DNA of 64,000 nt from Bubalus kerabau (taxonomy: Eukaryota; Chordata; Mammalia; Artiodactyla; Bovidae), in NCBI RefSeq assembly GCF_029407905.1, contig NC_073630.1, positions 32,089,001 through 32,153,000 on the forward strand, read 5' to 3'. A program made the position numbers and the translations under genes. This document shows, piece by piece, positions 32,330-44,559 of this stretch (position 1 is its first letter; each line of letters starts with the position of its first letter). The notes under the pieces were generated by a model. It ran no database searches. It saw nothing but the letters and a program-made list of their open reading frames with translations, and had not been told where the DNA came from.

Positions 32330-34204
32330 CAATTCAGTTCAGTTCAATCACTCAGTCATGTCCAACTCTTTGCGACCCCACGAACCGCAGCACACCAGGA
32401 CTCCCTCTCTATCACCAACTCCCAGAGTTTATCCAAACCCATGTCCATTGAGTTGGTGATGCCATCCAACCATCTCATCCTCTGTCGTCCCCTTCTTCTC
32501 CTGTCCTCAATATTTCCCAGCATCAGGGTCTTTTCCAATGAGTCAGCTCTTTGCATCAGGTGGCCAAAGTATTGGAGTTTCAGTTTCAGCATCAGAACTT
32601 CCAATGAACACCTAGGACTGATCTCCTTTAGGATGGACTGGTTGGATCTCCTTGCAGTCCAAGGGACTCTCAAGAGTCCTCTCCAACACCACAGTTCAAA
32701 AGCATCAATTCTTCGGTGCTCAGCTTCCTTCACAGTCCAACTCTCACATCCATACATGACTACTGGAAAAACCATAGCCTTGACTAGACAGAACTTTTTT
32801 GGCAAAGTAATGTCTCTGCTTTTCCATATGATGTCTAGGTTGGTCATAACTTTCCTTCCAAGGAATAAGCATCTTAATTTCATGGCTGCAATCACCATCT
32901 GCAGTGATTTTGGAGTCCCCAAAATAAAGTCAGCCACTGTTTCCACTGTTTCCCCATCTATTTGCCATGAAATGATGGGACCAGATGCCATGATCTTAGT
33001 TTTCTGAATGTTGAGTTTTAAGCCAGGTTTTTCACTCTCCTCTTTCACTTTCATCAAGAGGCTGTTTAGTTCTTCTTCACATTCTGCCGTAAGTGTGGTG
33101 TCATCTGCATATCTGAGGTTATTGATATTTCTCCCCCTGCTCTAGATTCCAGCTTGTGCTTCCTCTAGCCCAATGTTTCTCATGATGTACTCTGCATATA
33201 AGTTAAATAAGCAGGATAATAATATACAGCCTTGACATACTCTTTTTCCTATTTTGAACCAGTCTGTTATTTCATGCCCAGCTCTAACTTTGCTTCCTGA
33301 CCTGCATACAGATTTCTCAAGAGGCAGGTCAGGTGGTCTGGTGTAAGAATTTTCCACAGTTTCTTGTGATCCACACAGTCAAAGGTTTTGGCATAGTCAA
33401 TAAAGCAGAAATAGATGTTTTTCTGGAACGCTCTTGCTTTTTCGATGATCCAACAGATGTTTGCAATTTGATCTCTGGTTTCTCTGCCTTTTCTAAAACC
33501 AGCTTGAACATTTGGAAGTTCACGGTTCATGTATCGCTGAAGCCTGGCTTCGAGAATTTTGAGCATCACTTTCCTAGCATGTGAGATGAGTGCAATTGTG
33601 CGGTAGCTTGAGCATTCTTTGGCACTGCCTTTCTTTGGGATTGGAATGAAAATTGACTTTTTCCAGTCCTATGGCCACTACTGAGTTTTCCAAATTTGCT
33701 GGCATGTTGAGTGCAGCACTTTCACAGCATCATCTTTTAGGATTTGAAAGAGCTCAACTGGAATTCCATCACCTCCACTAGCTTTGTTTGTAGTGATGCT
33801 TCCTAAGGCCCACTTTACTTCGCATTCTAGGATGTCTGGCTCTAGGTGAGTGATCACACCATCGTGATTATCTGGGTTGTGAAGATCTTTTTTGTACAGT
33901 TCTTCTGTGTATTCTTGCCACCTCTTCTTAATATCTTCTGCTCCTCTTAGGTCCCTACCATTTCTGTCCTTTATTGAGCCCATCTTTGCATGAAATGTTC
34001 CCTTGGTATCTCTAATTTTCTTGAAGAGATCTCTAGTCTTTCCCATTCTGTTGTTTTCCTCTATTTCTTTGCATTGATCACTGAGGAAGGCTATCTTATC
34101 TCTCCTTGCTATTCTTTAGAACTCTGCATTCAAATGGGTATATCTTTCTTTTTCCCCTTTGCTTTTCACTTCCCTTCTTTTCACAGCATTTGTGAAAATT
34201 AGTG
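32330..34204 (-). mobile_element. BovB LINE, 5'-truncated, antisense
   Basis: About 1.9 kb of BovB read backwards, from the reversed tail aattcagttcagttcaatc to 5' sequence near 34190. An 8-bp direct repeat, ggactaat, at 32322-32329 and 34205-34212 is a plausible target-site duplication. It extends about 150 bp further 5' than its inverted partner at 27877-29600. Confidence 0.94.
32356..34046 (-). pseudogene. Broken BovB ORF2 (RT) remnant
   Basis: The 5' segment (122 codons, 33678-34046) differs from that of the sense copy at only about two residues and stops at the same codon, TAG at 33678-33680. RT motifs follow in shifted frames, with YADD at 33100-33111. A 233-codon stretch (32356-33057) covers the C-terminal part, including VMYGCESWTV and GHLMQRADS. 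Non-functional. Confidence 0.9.
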
Positions 34205-34212
34205 GGACTAAT

Positions 34213-36639
34213 GGGTCAATGAAATACAAGCCTAGGTGTTTAAGTGAATTTCAAGTTTACAGTTATTTAACTTGACTGCAAACTATGATGTGAATCAGAG
34301 TGCATGTGGTATGAACTGTGAGATGTCTGATACCAAACACCTAGTGTTTCCAGAATGTTTCCTTCCTTGCAGAATGATGATTTAGACTAGGTCACTTTCA
34401 GCACAAAACCTCCCAGCAACATGGAGCTCTAAGTTTAGCATGTTCGAGAACAATTAATAATCAAATCAGGAATGGATAAGTAATGCCAACACTGAGTGAT
34501 ATTTATATTTAATAAATGTTGACAAGTAGGCAAAGAAGGTAATAGGCTGAGGGAGGAGTAACTGCAAATGAAGAAGAGACACAGAATTATGTTAGGAGAT
34601 GGCAACAGTCTCACTATATGAACTGTGGACCACAGGTCACAAAAAAGATAGATTTGTGCTGAAAAAGTAGGCTAAAATCAGCTCTTATAGTTACTTGACT
34701 GCCATTCTCAGTACTTCAAAATTAATAGTATTGGTAGCAGGGGATTTTGAAAGTCTTTGAGTTGGCAAGTATGAAAATTTGTATTGTAGGAAGAACATCT
34801 CTTCTTAGTGGAAGATGGGTATTGTAATAATTCAGATAACAAAAATTAGATAACTATCAAACTTCTTAAATGGGTTCTACAGTGCTTCCATAGGTATAGG
34901 GATCAAACAAAGGGCAGAAGATAAAGATAACTTCAAGGTCATCTGGGGGACTGGAATCCACACTCATGACTTTGTTAGTTGAGTTGGTGTGGAAAAATGT
35001 AGGTGGTATTTTGGGGGAGGTTTAAGTAAAACACCATCTTGATCTTGCGATGATCAGGAGAACATCCAGCTCTGATGCATATTGCTAGCATGAGAATTTC
35101 TAGCTCTTTGAATCTGTTTAAAACAGTTGGCATCATTTCCATCACCCTCTCCATTTTCTGATGGAGGTGGGCAAACAAACAACAACAACAACAAAATGAG
35201 GTCATCTGAAGTTGTTACTTGTTACTGGATCAGATTGGGCTCAAACCCTTAGGTGAAAAATAGCTATAGGATGTGTGTAAACCCATGGGATTCCCTAATT
35301 TGCCTACATTAACCACAAGCCTAAACCTCTTACATGATTATACATTTATTTGGAGTCACACTTTAAATGTCTCAGAGTGAGAACTGGTCCTGAGTGGGAA
35401 TTATCCCCAGGTTTGTTTCATCATTTTAACCGCACATAGTTTCTGAAGGGGAAATTAGAGTGGAAAATAATTAACAAAGACAAAAAGCATAGCAGGCCCA
35501 AAGAAGTGAATAGAGACATTGATAAATGGCTGCAAGAGCCTTTTAATACTAATACCAATACCAGTAGTTTGGTTTAACAGTTGCTTGATCTCCATCCCTC
35601 TGTAAATCAGTATACCTTCTCTTTATATGATAAGAGGCTTCCCTCTTAAAAGTTCTAAGATCTGAGCTGAAACTATACTCTACTTCCTTATCCCCAGGCA
35701 TCTGGGAAGGGGGAAGTCAAAGGTGCAAGTGCATCCTATAGTCTTTAGAAAGTGTTTGCATTTAAGGTTCAAAGTTCAAGGAGATGAATCCAAAGAGTAA
35801 GGGACGCAAGCCAGACAGAAGTATAATTAATCAGGAAGCACATCAAGAAGAAGCAAATGACAGTAAATTCAGATATAATATTTCAGCTCATTTTTATTGA
35901 CAACCAGAGCAAGGACCATGGAGATTTGGACAGGCTCAAATGTAGAGAAGTAAAGCAAAACTTAGAAAAGGGAGATGTTTTTGGAACTCAAGGTAGAATT
36001 TTGGGAGCTCGTTCTCCCATTTGATGTCTCTCCTTAATATTTATGGGGGAATTCCAAAAATAGAAATGTCCATAAACAACAAAAAATGAGATTTATAAAC
36101 TGAGATGTAGATTTAAGAATTACTAACATATAGATAATAGAACACATAGGAAAGAAATATGTTGATGGAAAGAGAAAAAACTACATGAGATATTTTATTT
36201 CTCTCTAATAGGATATGGATTATGTATTTATATTTTAATCATTTATTTGAGAATGGCTAAAAAATCCCTAATCCTTGGTTTAGGGATTAGCATAGAGATA
36301 TAGCCCTCTGCACACTGGGAATTCCGTGGCAATGAATATATAATCCTAACCATAAAATCAAACATGCTCAAATAATAGGGATGCAGAAAGGATGCATACC
36401 AAATTTTAAAACTTTACCAACAAAATTTGGCACTAAATGGGTATTTAGAGTTTATTTTACTATATTGATGCACGTTACATGATCAGAGAAAAACAACAGT
36501 CTGTGTCCAGACCAATAGATGAGCTCAAGATGTCTTCCCGTGTGGCAAACTCATGGGATTTTCAGAGCACTATAAAAGAATTTTTTTGTTGTTGTTGTTA
36601 CACTCCACCGCTGTCATCCACAGTTAGCTAACAAATATG
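34213..36639. other. Unique DNA
   Basis: About 2.4 kb without assignable repeat or gene. A small (CAA)n lies at about 35177-35196 and a (TTG)n near 36584-36600. The minus frame 34975-35205 is a Cys-run artefact of the (CAA)n. Confidence 0.45.
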
Positions 36640-37180
36640 ATAGGTTTTTAATATAATCCAACCCGTTCTTGCCAGTGCTCCTTGTCGGTTACATCATCTT
36701 TCTGTGGGCCAAGAGTTTGTTTTCCCCAGATGGCCCTTATGAAACTGCTGACAGCCTTTCTGACTGAGAAACTGTAGAACAGCAATCTTCCGATTCATTT
36801 GGTAGTTCTGACAAAGAGAGAGCTGTTGATATCCTGATGCAAAAGCGCTCTATCAGGCATTACATAGTGTCTGTGTTCTCAGCATGTTTGGGGCGTGATA
36901 AGTCATAGCACATGCTTTTTGACATCTCTCTGCATTTCACTGCCGTGTAGAGTTTCCTGAAGTTGAAATCGGGGTGACAGAATGTAAAAAGCCAAGTGTG
37001 ACATCATCAGCAACTGGTAGCAGTCACTGTATCATAAATAATATTTTGCAGACATGTAAAAAAAAAGGAACTTGTGAAGAGTTCCCTACAACCCCTTTGA
37101 GGAAAATTTGAAATCAACGGTTTCACTCATTTCCACACACTGATTTTTGCCAAGTAATGACAACATACAAAATATCTGTA
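36640..37180. promoter_or_regulatory. Candidate conserved non-coding block A
   Basis: Repeat-free and mixed in composition, with some retained CpG (aagcgctct, ggggcgtgat, tgccgtg, atcggggtg). It holds CRE/AP-1-like tgacatcatc near 37000 and ataatattttgc. No frame spans it. Adjacent to block B, which looks similar in kind. Conservation not measured. Confidence 0.35.
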
Positions 37181-37248
37181 ATGTTTTACATTGATAAGTC
37201 AAAGGCCCAAAATCTTGGTAAGTCTACTCAGAGAAAGAGCTGGGATTT

Positions 37249-37299
37249 TTTTTTTTTTAAGCAAATTGAAAAAAAGTTTTTTTTTTTTTTTTTTTGTTT
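37249..37299. repeat. Paired poly-T tracts
   Basis: A T-run of about 14 and another of about 18 are separated by aagcaaattgaaaaaaag. The two are probably simple expansions, as no retroposon body is visible next to them. Confidence 0.8.
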
Positions 37300-37309
37300 T
37301 GTTAGAAAT

Positions 37310-37760
37310 AGCTTTTCTCTTTAAAGTGGGATCATATATCTGCATCTATAGGTCCCACAAAGCAATGGGTGGCACCGCACAGGAGGTGGCTCTGCCGTGC
37401 ACGGAATGTCTCCTGATTATGATTACGCCTCAGTATTAATAAGGCTGGCAGCTGCAGCAATCTGTTCAATTTTATGCAAATTAGCCCTGGCCCTCTGGCT
37501 TCTGGCTAGTGGCCAAGGCAGCCTTTGGCTGGGCAAAGTTTGGATTTATGCTTTATTCTACTGCTGCAAAGGTTTATTTAATTATCTGTATTTATTTAAA
37601 GCAGAATAGTACAAAGCAATCGTGCATGTTGGCCAACTTTGTGATGGCTGAATTGTGTAGGGTTTCCCACACAGCCACAAGCTAGTTTGAATCACTGAAT
37701 ATGTGAATCACTGACGGCGACCCTGAAGAATAAGTAGGGGTGACTCTTCTCGTTGCTTTC
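37310..37760. promoter_or_regulatory. Candidate conserved non-coding block B, enhancer-like
   Basis: The most gene-regulatory-looking block here. It is repeat-free, and transcription-factor-like motifs are dense: paired gatta cores (gattatgattacgcc, near 37415), E-box cagctg at 37449-37454, octamer atgcaaat at 37474-37481, inverted gccaa/ttggc half-sites at 37512-37516 and 37525-37529, and AT-rich ttatttaattatctgtattt near 37572. Frames at 37191-37439 and 37397-37609 have no domain. Enhancer function is inferred from motif content only. Confidence 0.45.
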
Positions 37761-37934
37761 TTTGGTAATAAAGGGCTCCAAGTGGTTTCTCTCTGCTGTA
37801 CTATTGAAGGTCTGTGAAATCAAGTAAGTCAGGTATCTTTTAAATGACACTGTAAATCTTTAGTAGCTGGGACTTGGTGGGGAGATTATCTGAATTAGAG
37901 AATTTGATATACACGATATTTTAAAAGAAATGGG
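37761..37934. other. Short unique stretch
   Basis: Nothing assignable. Confidence 0.4.
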
Positions 37935-38222
37935 TGAAAGTGGTCAAAGCACACCAACTTCCAGTAACCAAACAAAAAGATTTAGGTATAGAATATACAG
38001 ACTAGAGACTGCAGTTAATAGTGCTGTATTATATACTTGGAAGTTGCTTAAAGAGTAGATCTTAAAAATTCTTATCACGAGAGAAAAAATGTTAATGTGT
38101 GGTGGTGGATGCAAACTAGACTTATTATGGTGATTATTTCACAGTGCATACATATCATGAATATATTGCACTCCTGAAATTAATATTACATGTCAATTAT
38201 ATCTCAATAAAAACATTTTCAA
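37935..38222 (+). mobile_element. Old L1 3'-UTR fragment, sense
   Basis: L1 end sequence: gtggtcaaagcacaccaact, agttaatagtgctgtattat, atattgcactcctgaaatta and tcaattatatctcaataaaa. Diverged, with a short A-rich tail. Confidence 0.75.
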
Positions 38223-38879
38223 ATAAATTCATGTCTACTATTTCCAAATATATATACCTAGCAAGCCAAAATAATCTAGCAAGATATGCTCTTAGTGGCC
38301 ATTTTCATGATAATGATTTGTAATTTTCATCTCAATTTCATATACCTGGTATATAAAATGTTAAAAATAGTTTACTGTCATCTTGTGTGAAATAATTATT
38401 CCCGTTTATACTTGCTTATAATAAAATTAATTGGTCTACCAAACTGATTTCTTCCTGAAGAGTATATAAGAGAACCTGGGCCCAGCTCACATCTTAATCC
38501 TCAAATATTAGAATTAATGAGGTTATAGCAAATTTTTAAAATGTAGTTACTGGACACCTACAATTCATTGATTTTTTTACACAATCAGTTAATATGAGAC
38601 ATTGGTTGGCAGCCATTTCTGAACTTGCTCTACATGTTTTATGGTAATTTTATTTGTGATCCTTCTTGGTTTTCATAAACTCAGTTTTCATAAATATTAC
38701 CAAGGAAATATTTCATAGGGCACTTGGGTTAGGGAAATTCTATCTCCTATTTTATCAGCTAAGTCTTCTGCAATGATATTAAAAGCCACAAAATATGCAG
38801 AGATAGCACCCACCATTTTCAGCTACTTGTACTAAGGTTTCAACATCAGATCGTTCCTCCTTCCTGTTAATCTAGGCTC
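38223..38879. other. Unique AT-rich DNA
   Basis: Nothing assignable. Confidence 0.45.
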
Positions 38880-39200
38880 TTATGAGCCTTCTTTTATTTT
38901 AAGCACAGATTCAGCTGACAGCCAGCACTTGTTCTGGTTTTGAATCAAACGCTGGCAGTGTTCCCAGAATATGAACCAGTTGTTTCTTTTACACACTCTC
39001 TCATTGTCCCTCACCATCCCAACTGCTTTCAAAGCAATGTGCCATAACCAAACTTACACTTGCTTTAATGAGAATTAAAGTGCATGAATCAAAGCAATGC
39101 TTCCCATGTGGCCACTGACTATCTCTGGGGTAAATTAAGACAGTTGATCTGCAATGTAGTAAAAGAAAAGGCAGAAAAAAAAAGTGTGTAGAAGACATCT
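38880..39200. promoter_or_regulatory. Candidate conserved non-coding block
   Basis: Repeat-free, with tcagctgaca near 38911 and a cluster of aatcaaagc/tcaaagcaatg words near 39030 and 39088 that resemble TCF/LEF-type sites. The minus frame 39001-39210 has no domain. Weak call. Confidence 0.22.
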
Positions 39201-40938
39201 CCTCTTTCAAACTGAAGCATAGAAATTATGTATGTATAAATAAGTTTTCTCTGAATTATCCAGTTCACCCCCACCCCCACATTTTAGCTATTAGAAACTT
39301 GATCTAAGAGTTGCTCTAACTATGCTCACTGGAAATAATAACAACTTTTCCACTTTTGCCTTTAAATATCCCACCATTCTTTCCTTCTTCTGATAATGAC
39401 CAACATCTTATTTCCAATTTCCCATCCTCTTTATTGCTAAAATTTCTTTTTAGTACAAAATTATTTCTGCTCTTATGGTTGGTAAAGTTTACTATAATCC
39501 GTGTCTATTCTGGATCCTATTCAATGAGACTACTTTCTAAAGTTCTAAGAAGATATTTTCAAGTAAGATATTCTTGGGCAAGGATTTGGAAGACTGTGTA
39601 ATAACAAGATCTTATAGAAATATGAATTTATACTTTGATGCTAAAATGCTAACCATTATTTTAATTAATAAGCTTTTATGTATCTAATCCTTTAATTTTG
39701 TGAAATATCACCATCTAATTTAGCTTTTGAAAACTGCTGATTTTAGAATGTTCACATTTATAAAACAAAAAAGCAAAGAATATAAATGTCTAATAAAAGA
39801 GGATTAGTTAAATAAGTATGGCATATTTAATATATGATCACATAGACCTGAAACTAGAAGACATAGAAAGACTGTGACATTTTACAAACCGAAAATAATA
39901 GGTTCTATTAGTTTTTATTTTACATACACACACTGAAAGATTCACATGCATGTATCGGAGTTGCATACTGAAACTCTGCTCCACAGATGGAAAATAAATT
40001 TAACTTCTTTATTCTCTACAAGCGATCCAATTTCCGCACTATTTCCCGTGCTGCTGGGCTGGTGGAGATAGATATATCAGGATAAATTTACTTGCTAATA
40101 GCAGTGAGGTTTTCCACTTTAAGTCCATTCAAAAGTTCTAGTATCTTTGGGGCAAATGCTTAGTTTTTGGAATTTCCCTCTTCTCCCTCACATCCCCATG
40201 TATACTGATTCTCTGTAGGAAACATATGGGTAGATGGAAAATTATATGACTTTCTGACTGTTTAGGAAAAAGACGTCCTCTTCCCCCAATGGCTTTTTAT
40301 CTGTACTAATCCCTGCAGCTCAGTTCTTCCTGCCATTGCTCTGGTGTTCATCATGGAGACACTAGTCCCATCTGCTCTGTTGGGATTTCAGGTTGTTACC
40401 AACCATTCATGTTCACAGCCTTGACTACTCATGTTGAATTTCAGTGTCTCTGATCACTGTGACCTCCTTGTCCATGCATCTTGCTTCTACTGGTACATCC
40501 AACGAATCTTAAAATTATGCATCCCTTCTAGGAAGCTCACTGAGATTTCTGCACCCCAGTTAACCTTTCAAAGGCCATGGGAAGCCAGCAGTCCTGCGAC
40601 AGGCTCATCTCTTACTGTCAATGCTATGTTACTGGTTGGTCATGGTACCAAACTGGACACGGGCTTCTTCTAGAAGCTTGCATGCTTTCCTACATTTGCC
40701 TAATGAAGTGGATGCCAGTTCTGATGACCTCAAGATCATCGCATCCCATTCTTTCAAGGTTTGTCCAAGGTGGGGTGGAAATAAAGTGCTAGCACTCAAC
40801 TAATTCCTTTTGCCTCTCCATTTCTTTCTGTGCTATTCAAGTTCAGAGGAGGTGGGCCTTATAGTTCCTCCTCCTCTCTAAAAGAGGCATTTCCTGTTCT
40901 TTGGGAGCATTAGACCTCACAGCTTGCCCTTAGTAATG
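39201..40938. other. Mostly unique DNA, possible L1 tail remnant
   Basis: About 1.7 kb without a clear young repeat. Near 39780-39870, gaggattagttaaataagta and atagaaagactgtgaca resemble a degraded L1 3'-UTR. The stretch 40300-40800 is less AT-rich. Its overlapping frames (40431-40673, 40577-40792, 40621-40803) have no recognisable domain. Confidence 0.4.
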
Positions 40939-41122
40939 GAAACTCTTTGAGACTCCATGGACTACAGCCTGTCAGGCTTCTCTGTCCATGGGATTCTCCA
41001 GGCAAAAATACTGGAGTGGGTTGCCATGCCCTCCTCCAGGGGATCCTCCCAACCTAAGGATTGAACTGGGGCCTCCTGCATTGCAGGCAGATTCTTTACT
41101 GCCTGAGCTACCAGGGAAGCCC
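40939..41122 (-). mobile_element. Bov-tA SINE, antisense
   Basis: Reversed Bov-A body (atggactacagcctgtcagg ... ctccaggcaaaaatactgg) and a complete reversed head ending gagctaccagggaagccc. Flanks share an imperfect taatggaaac/taatgaaac, a possible worn target-site duplication. Confidence 0.93.
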
Positions 41123-41667
41123 AATAATGAAACACCAAACTCCTAATCAAATAATTGCTGCTCTTATGATCAATGTAGTAAGAAAATTAGGAACTAGGGA
41201 TTTCTAAAAACAGAAACACATAGTTTGCAATAAAAATTCATCAGTCCTATTACAGAGAGGCATATTTACATACACATTTATATACATATGAGCAGTGGCA
41301 TATATATGCCTCTACATATATAACATGCTGGTACATCATGAAAGGCATATTATACACATTTTGTATTTTATGGTATACTGAAATGTTACCACTATTCAAT
41401 CTGTGGACAAGATTATAAGTGATTTTTTATTTTCTTCCTTTTGCCTTTTTAAAATATACTTTAAATTTTCTAAAATTAGTACATGTTATTTTATAATAAA
41501 AATAATTTATCAAATAAGATAATGTATTTTGCAAAAATACCTGTACTTTAGCCCAAGAATTTGGTCTCATTTGAGTAGCATTTTCCATAATATTTAAAAT
41601 CTTTCTATTAAAGCATCAATAGAAGAATCACTTTAAAAGTCTAATTAAAAATTTTCAAGGGCTTAAA
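41123..41667. other. AT-rich DNA with a probable old L1 tail
   Basis: At about 41418-41510, attttttattttcttcctt and aaattttctaaaattagtac look like the end of an old L1 3'-UTR in sense orientation. The remainder is unassigned, with an alternating ATATG stretch near 41282-41325. Confidence 0.4.
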
Positions 41668-42520
41668 TGTCTGCAAATGATAACTGCAGCCATGAAATTA
41701 AAAGATGCTTGATCCTTGGAAGGAAAGCTAGGACAAACCTCAGTCAGTCAGTCAGTTCAGTCGCTCGTCATGTCTGACTGCGACCCCATGAATCGCAGCA
41801 CGCCAGGCCTCCCTGTCCATCACCAACGCCCGGAGTTCACTCAAATTCACGTCCATCGAGTCGGTGATGCCATCCAACCATCTCATCCTCTGTCGTCCCC
41901 TTCTCCTCCTGCCCCCAATCCCTCCCAGCATCAGAGTCTTTTCCAATGAGTCAATTCTTCACATGAGGTGGCCAAAGTACTGGAGTTTTAGCTTTAGCAT
42001 CAGTCCTTCCAAAGAACAAACCTAGACAGCATATTAAAAAGCAGAGACATCACTTTGTTGACAAAGGTCCACATAGTCAAAGCTATGGTTTTTCCAGGAG
42101 TCATGTATGGATGTGAGAGTTGGACCATAAAGAAGGCTGAGTGTTGAAGAATTGATGTTTTTGAATTGTGGTGCTTGAGAAGACTCTTGAGAGTCCCTTG
42201 AACTGCAAGTTGAACCAGTCAATCCTAAAGGAAGTCAATCCTGAATATTCATTGGAAGGACTGATGCTGAAGCTGAAACTCCAATACTTTGGCCACCTGA
42301 CATGAAAAGCTGACTTACTGAAAAACATCCTGATGCTTGGAAAGGTTGAGGCAAAAAGAGAAGAAGGTGGCAGAGGAAGAGATGCTTAGAATCACCAACT
42401 CAATAGACATGAATTTGAGCAAACTCTTGGAAATAGTGAAGGACAGGGAAGCCTGGTGTACTGCAGCCCACAGGGTCACAAAGAGCTGGACACCAATTAG
42501 TGACTGAACAACAGTAACAA
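41668..42520 (+). mobile_element. Older BovB LINE 3' part, sense, split by a BovB
   Basis: Pieces 41668-41740 and 42016-42520 are consecutive in BovB: aaatgataactgcagccatg up to gacaaacct, then cctagacagcatattaaaaa through gttggaccataaagaaggct to the worn tail attagtgactgaacaac. More diverged than the guest element. Confidence 0.93.
41741..42015 (-). mobile_element. BovB LINE 3' end nested in BovB
   Basis: Antisense BovB from cagtcagtcagtcagttcag to tccttccaaagaa, close to consensus. Flanked by an exact 8-bp direct repeat, acaaacct, at 41733-41740 and 42016-42023. Guest and host cover overlapping BovB sequence in opposite orientation, giving a natural inverted repeat with 42240-42500. Confidence 0.94.
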
Positions 42521-43879
42521 CACAAATATTTAAATAATTCCCCAGGATGCATATAATGAGTTGATTATATATTTAGATTTTGCATTTTACACTTAGCAGA
42601 GTTAGCCCCTGCTTTCTATTTGAAGATGGAAGCTCTGTGTAGTTACCTATGGATGTGTCTAAGAGGTTCCTCTATCTTCCCTGCAGCAGCTGTCTACAGA
42701 GATTATTAGTCTTGCAGACTGGGCCTTAATGGGCAGTTGTCAAGAATGTGGTGTCTACCAAAGCTACCAATAGCTGATCTGCATGAAGAGCTTTGGATGC
42801 ATTCGGCTTCCCTCTTATCATCTTCCTCTCCTAGGTGCATGCTAAATTGGATCAAGACCGCTAAGTATCCCCGTCTTAAAGCCAAATAGCCCCAACATAA
42901 AGGTCTTCTTTCCCATCTGTTCTCTTTGGATCAATAGCTTAGCTCTGTAAATGAATTTGCAGACCACCAAAACAAACTTGTGCTATGTATAAATTGTACA
43001 CTGAAAACAGATTTTAACAGACCTTTCAAAATTTGAAATTAAGCAAGTCTAATGTGCATATTAAAGCTTAAGTTTGGTTTCTTATAGTTAATTATTATTT
43101 TAATAGAGAGGAGCTAAGTTTAAACTTAAGAGCTAAATCTCATGAAAAGTCTCTAAAGTCAGGCTGAAAGAATCATTTCAGATACTAAATAACAGTACTA
43201 AGCTGTGCTCTTTGAAAATAAAGAATATTTTTATTCTTGCAGATCAGTAAACATTAAAATATACAGTGTTCTGTCCCTATAGAAATCAAGCAGAATATTA
43301 CAGTATTTCATTTTGATCAAAAATTCTACTTTTTGGAAACACAAGATTACTTTCAGCAATTATTTGAAAATTCACTTTATACAGTATCTGCTGGACATCT
43401 TATATTTCATAGAAAACCATTCTGTGAGATAGTCTGGAGAGAGGGAAGTAAAAATTAGTGCAGTTTGTGGAATAGCAAAGTTTTATCTTAAGAAGTTATA
43501 TCCCGTTCTTTAGTATACATGGATGACTATCTGGCATTTCAAGCACTGTGTCAAGTGTGATGAAATTAAACTGAATCCAGCATTGTATTACTATTTGAAC
43601 AAAGTTTTTTGCTCTTTGGTGCACGATCTCGAAAATAAGTCTATCATTCCTGGGTGGTCACTGTAGATAGCTTCAAGCATACAAAATACAAAAAGCATGC
43701 ATGAAATATGCCAGTCTATTAAATTAACATCTTGCAAAAGCCCCTCTCCAAAATCCAGATGCTTATATTGCTTTTGACAGACTGTAGGCAGTAAAGTTTT
43801 AACTTAAAAGAAGGGGCTTTCCGTTTCTGTTTTCAAGTTAAAAATAATGAAAGGAAAACACACTGAAATTCCCACATTA
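42521..43879. other. Unique DNA
   Basis: About 1.4 kb with no assignable repeat or gene. The stretch 42600-42930 is less AT-rich than the rest but matches nothing I recognise. Confidence 0.4.
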
Positions 43880-44110
43880 TTAAATAAAACATTTAAGTGG
43901 CCAAGGGCCAATCATTGTCACGCCATGAACAAATGCCTTACGGTAATATGTTCCATAACTGTTTGCTAAAAACTACCAATTTTAACACATTTGCACATGA
44001 TTAAACACCATAAAAAGTTGCTTATTGAAGCCAGTGTCATAACACTGTTACTCATGCCCAAGGGTAGGGAAGCTTCAGTGCAAAGCCTGAACGAGAAAGG
44101 TGGTGTGAAA
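43880..44110. promoter_or_regulatory. Candidate conserved non-coding block
   Basis: Repeat-free with retained CpG (tcacgccat, ttacggta, gaacgag), a ccaat word (ggccaatcatt near 43907) and acacatttgcacatgattaa. No coding frame. Weak call from composition. Confidence 0.28.
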
Positions 44111-44559
44111 TAAGTTCCACGTTGTGAAAACAGATCCTAAGCAGATTTGCCAAATAGCTGACTCCATTCAATGGTCAGAAGTTCATATCATCATCACAAG
44201 ACTGCAGGGCTAAGAAAATGTTAACCAATGAATTTTCTCAGCAATGAAAATATGCAAAGATAGGTGATTAAAATTAAGTTTTGAAAAATCTATTCGACCC
44301 CTGTAATCTCCTTACCAAAAAACATAAATGCTTACTGAAAAAGTAAACTGGAGTTGGCTTTCTTCAGGTAAGCTCTTGCAAAACCTTTTAAAAGGCAAAG
44401 TCTTGTATTAGAGCTAGTAATTAGTATGCTAAGAGAAAAAAACATAGCAGGAAGAACTTTTCAAGTTTTAATATAATCAGAAGTTACAACTTTATAAAAA
44501 ACAAAACAATAGCAAAGTGAAAAAGTAATCCTTTGGGACCTTTAGTGTCGCTGGGCTCT
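44111..44559. other. Unique AT-rich DNA
   Basis: Nothing assignable. Confidence 0.45.

Noticed and set aside
32441..33007. 188-codon plus-strand frame
   Set aside because: It is the antisense shadow of the BovB C-terminal coding region at 32356-33057.
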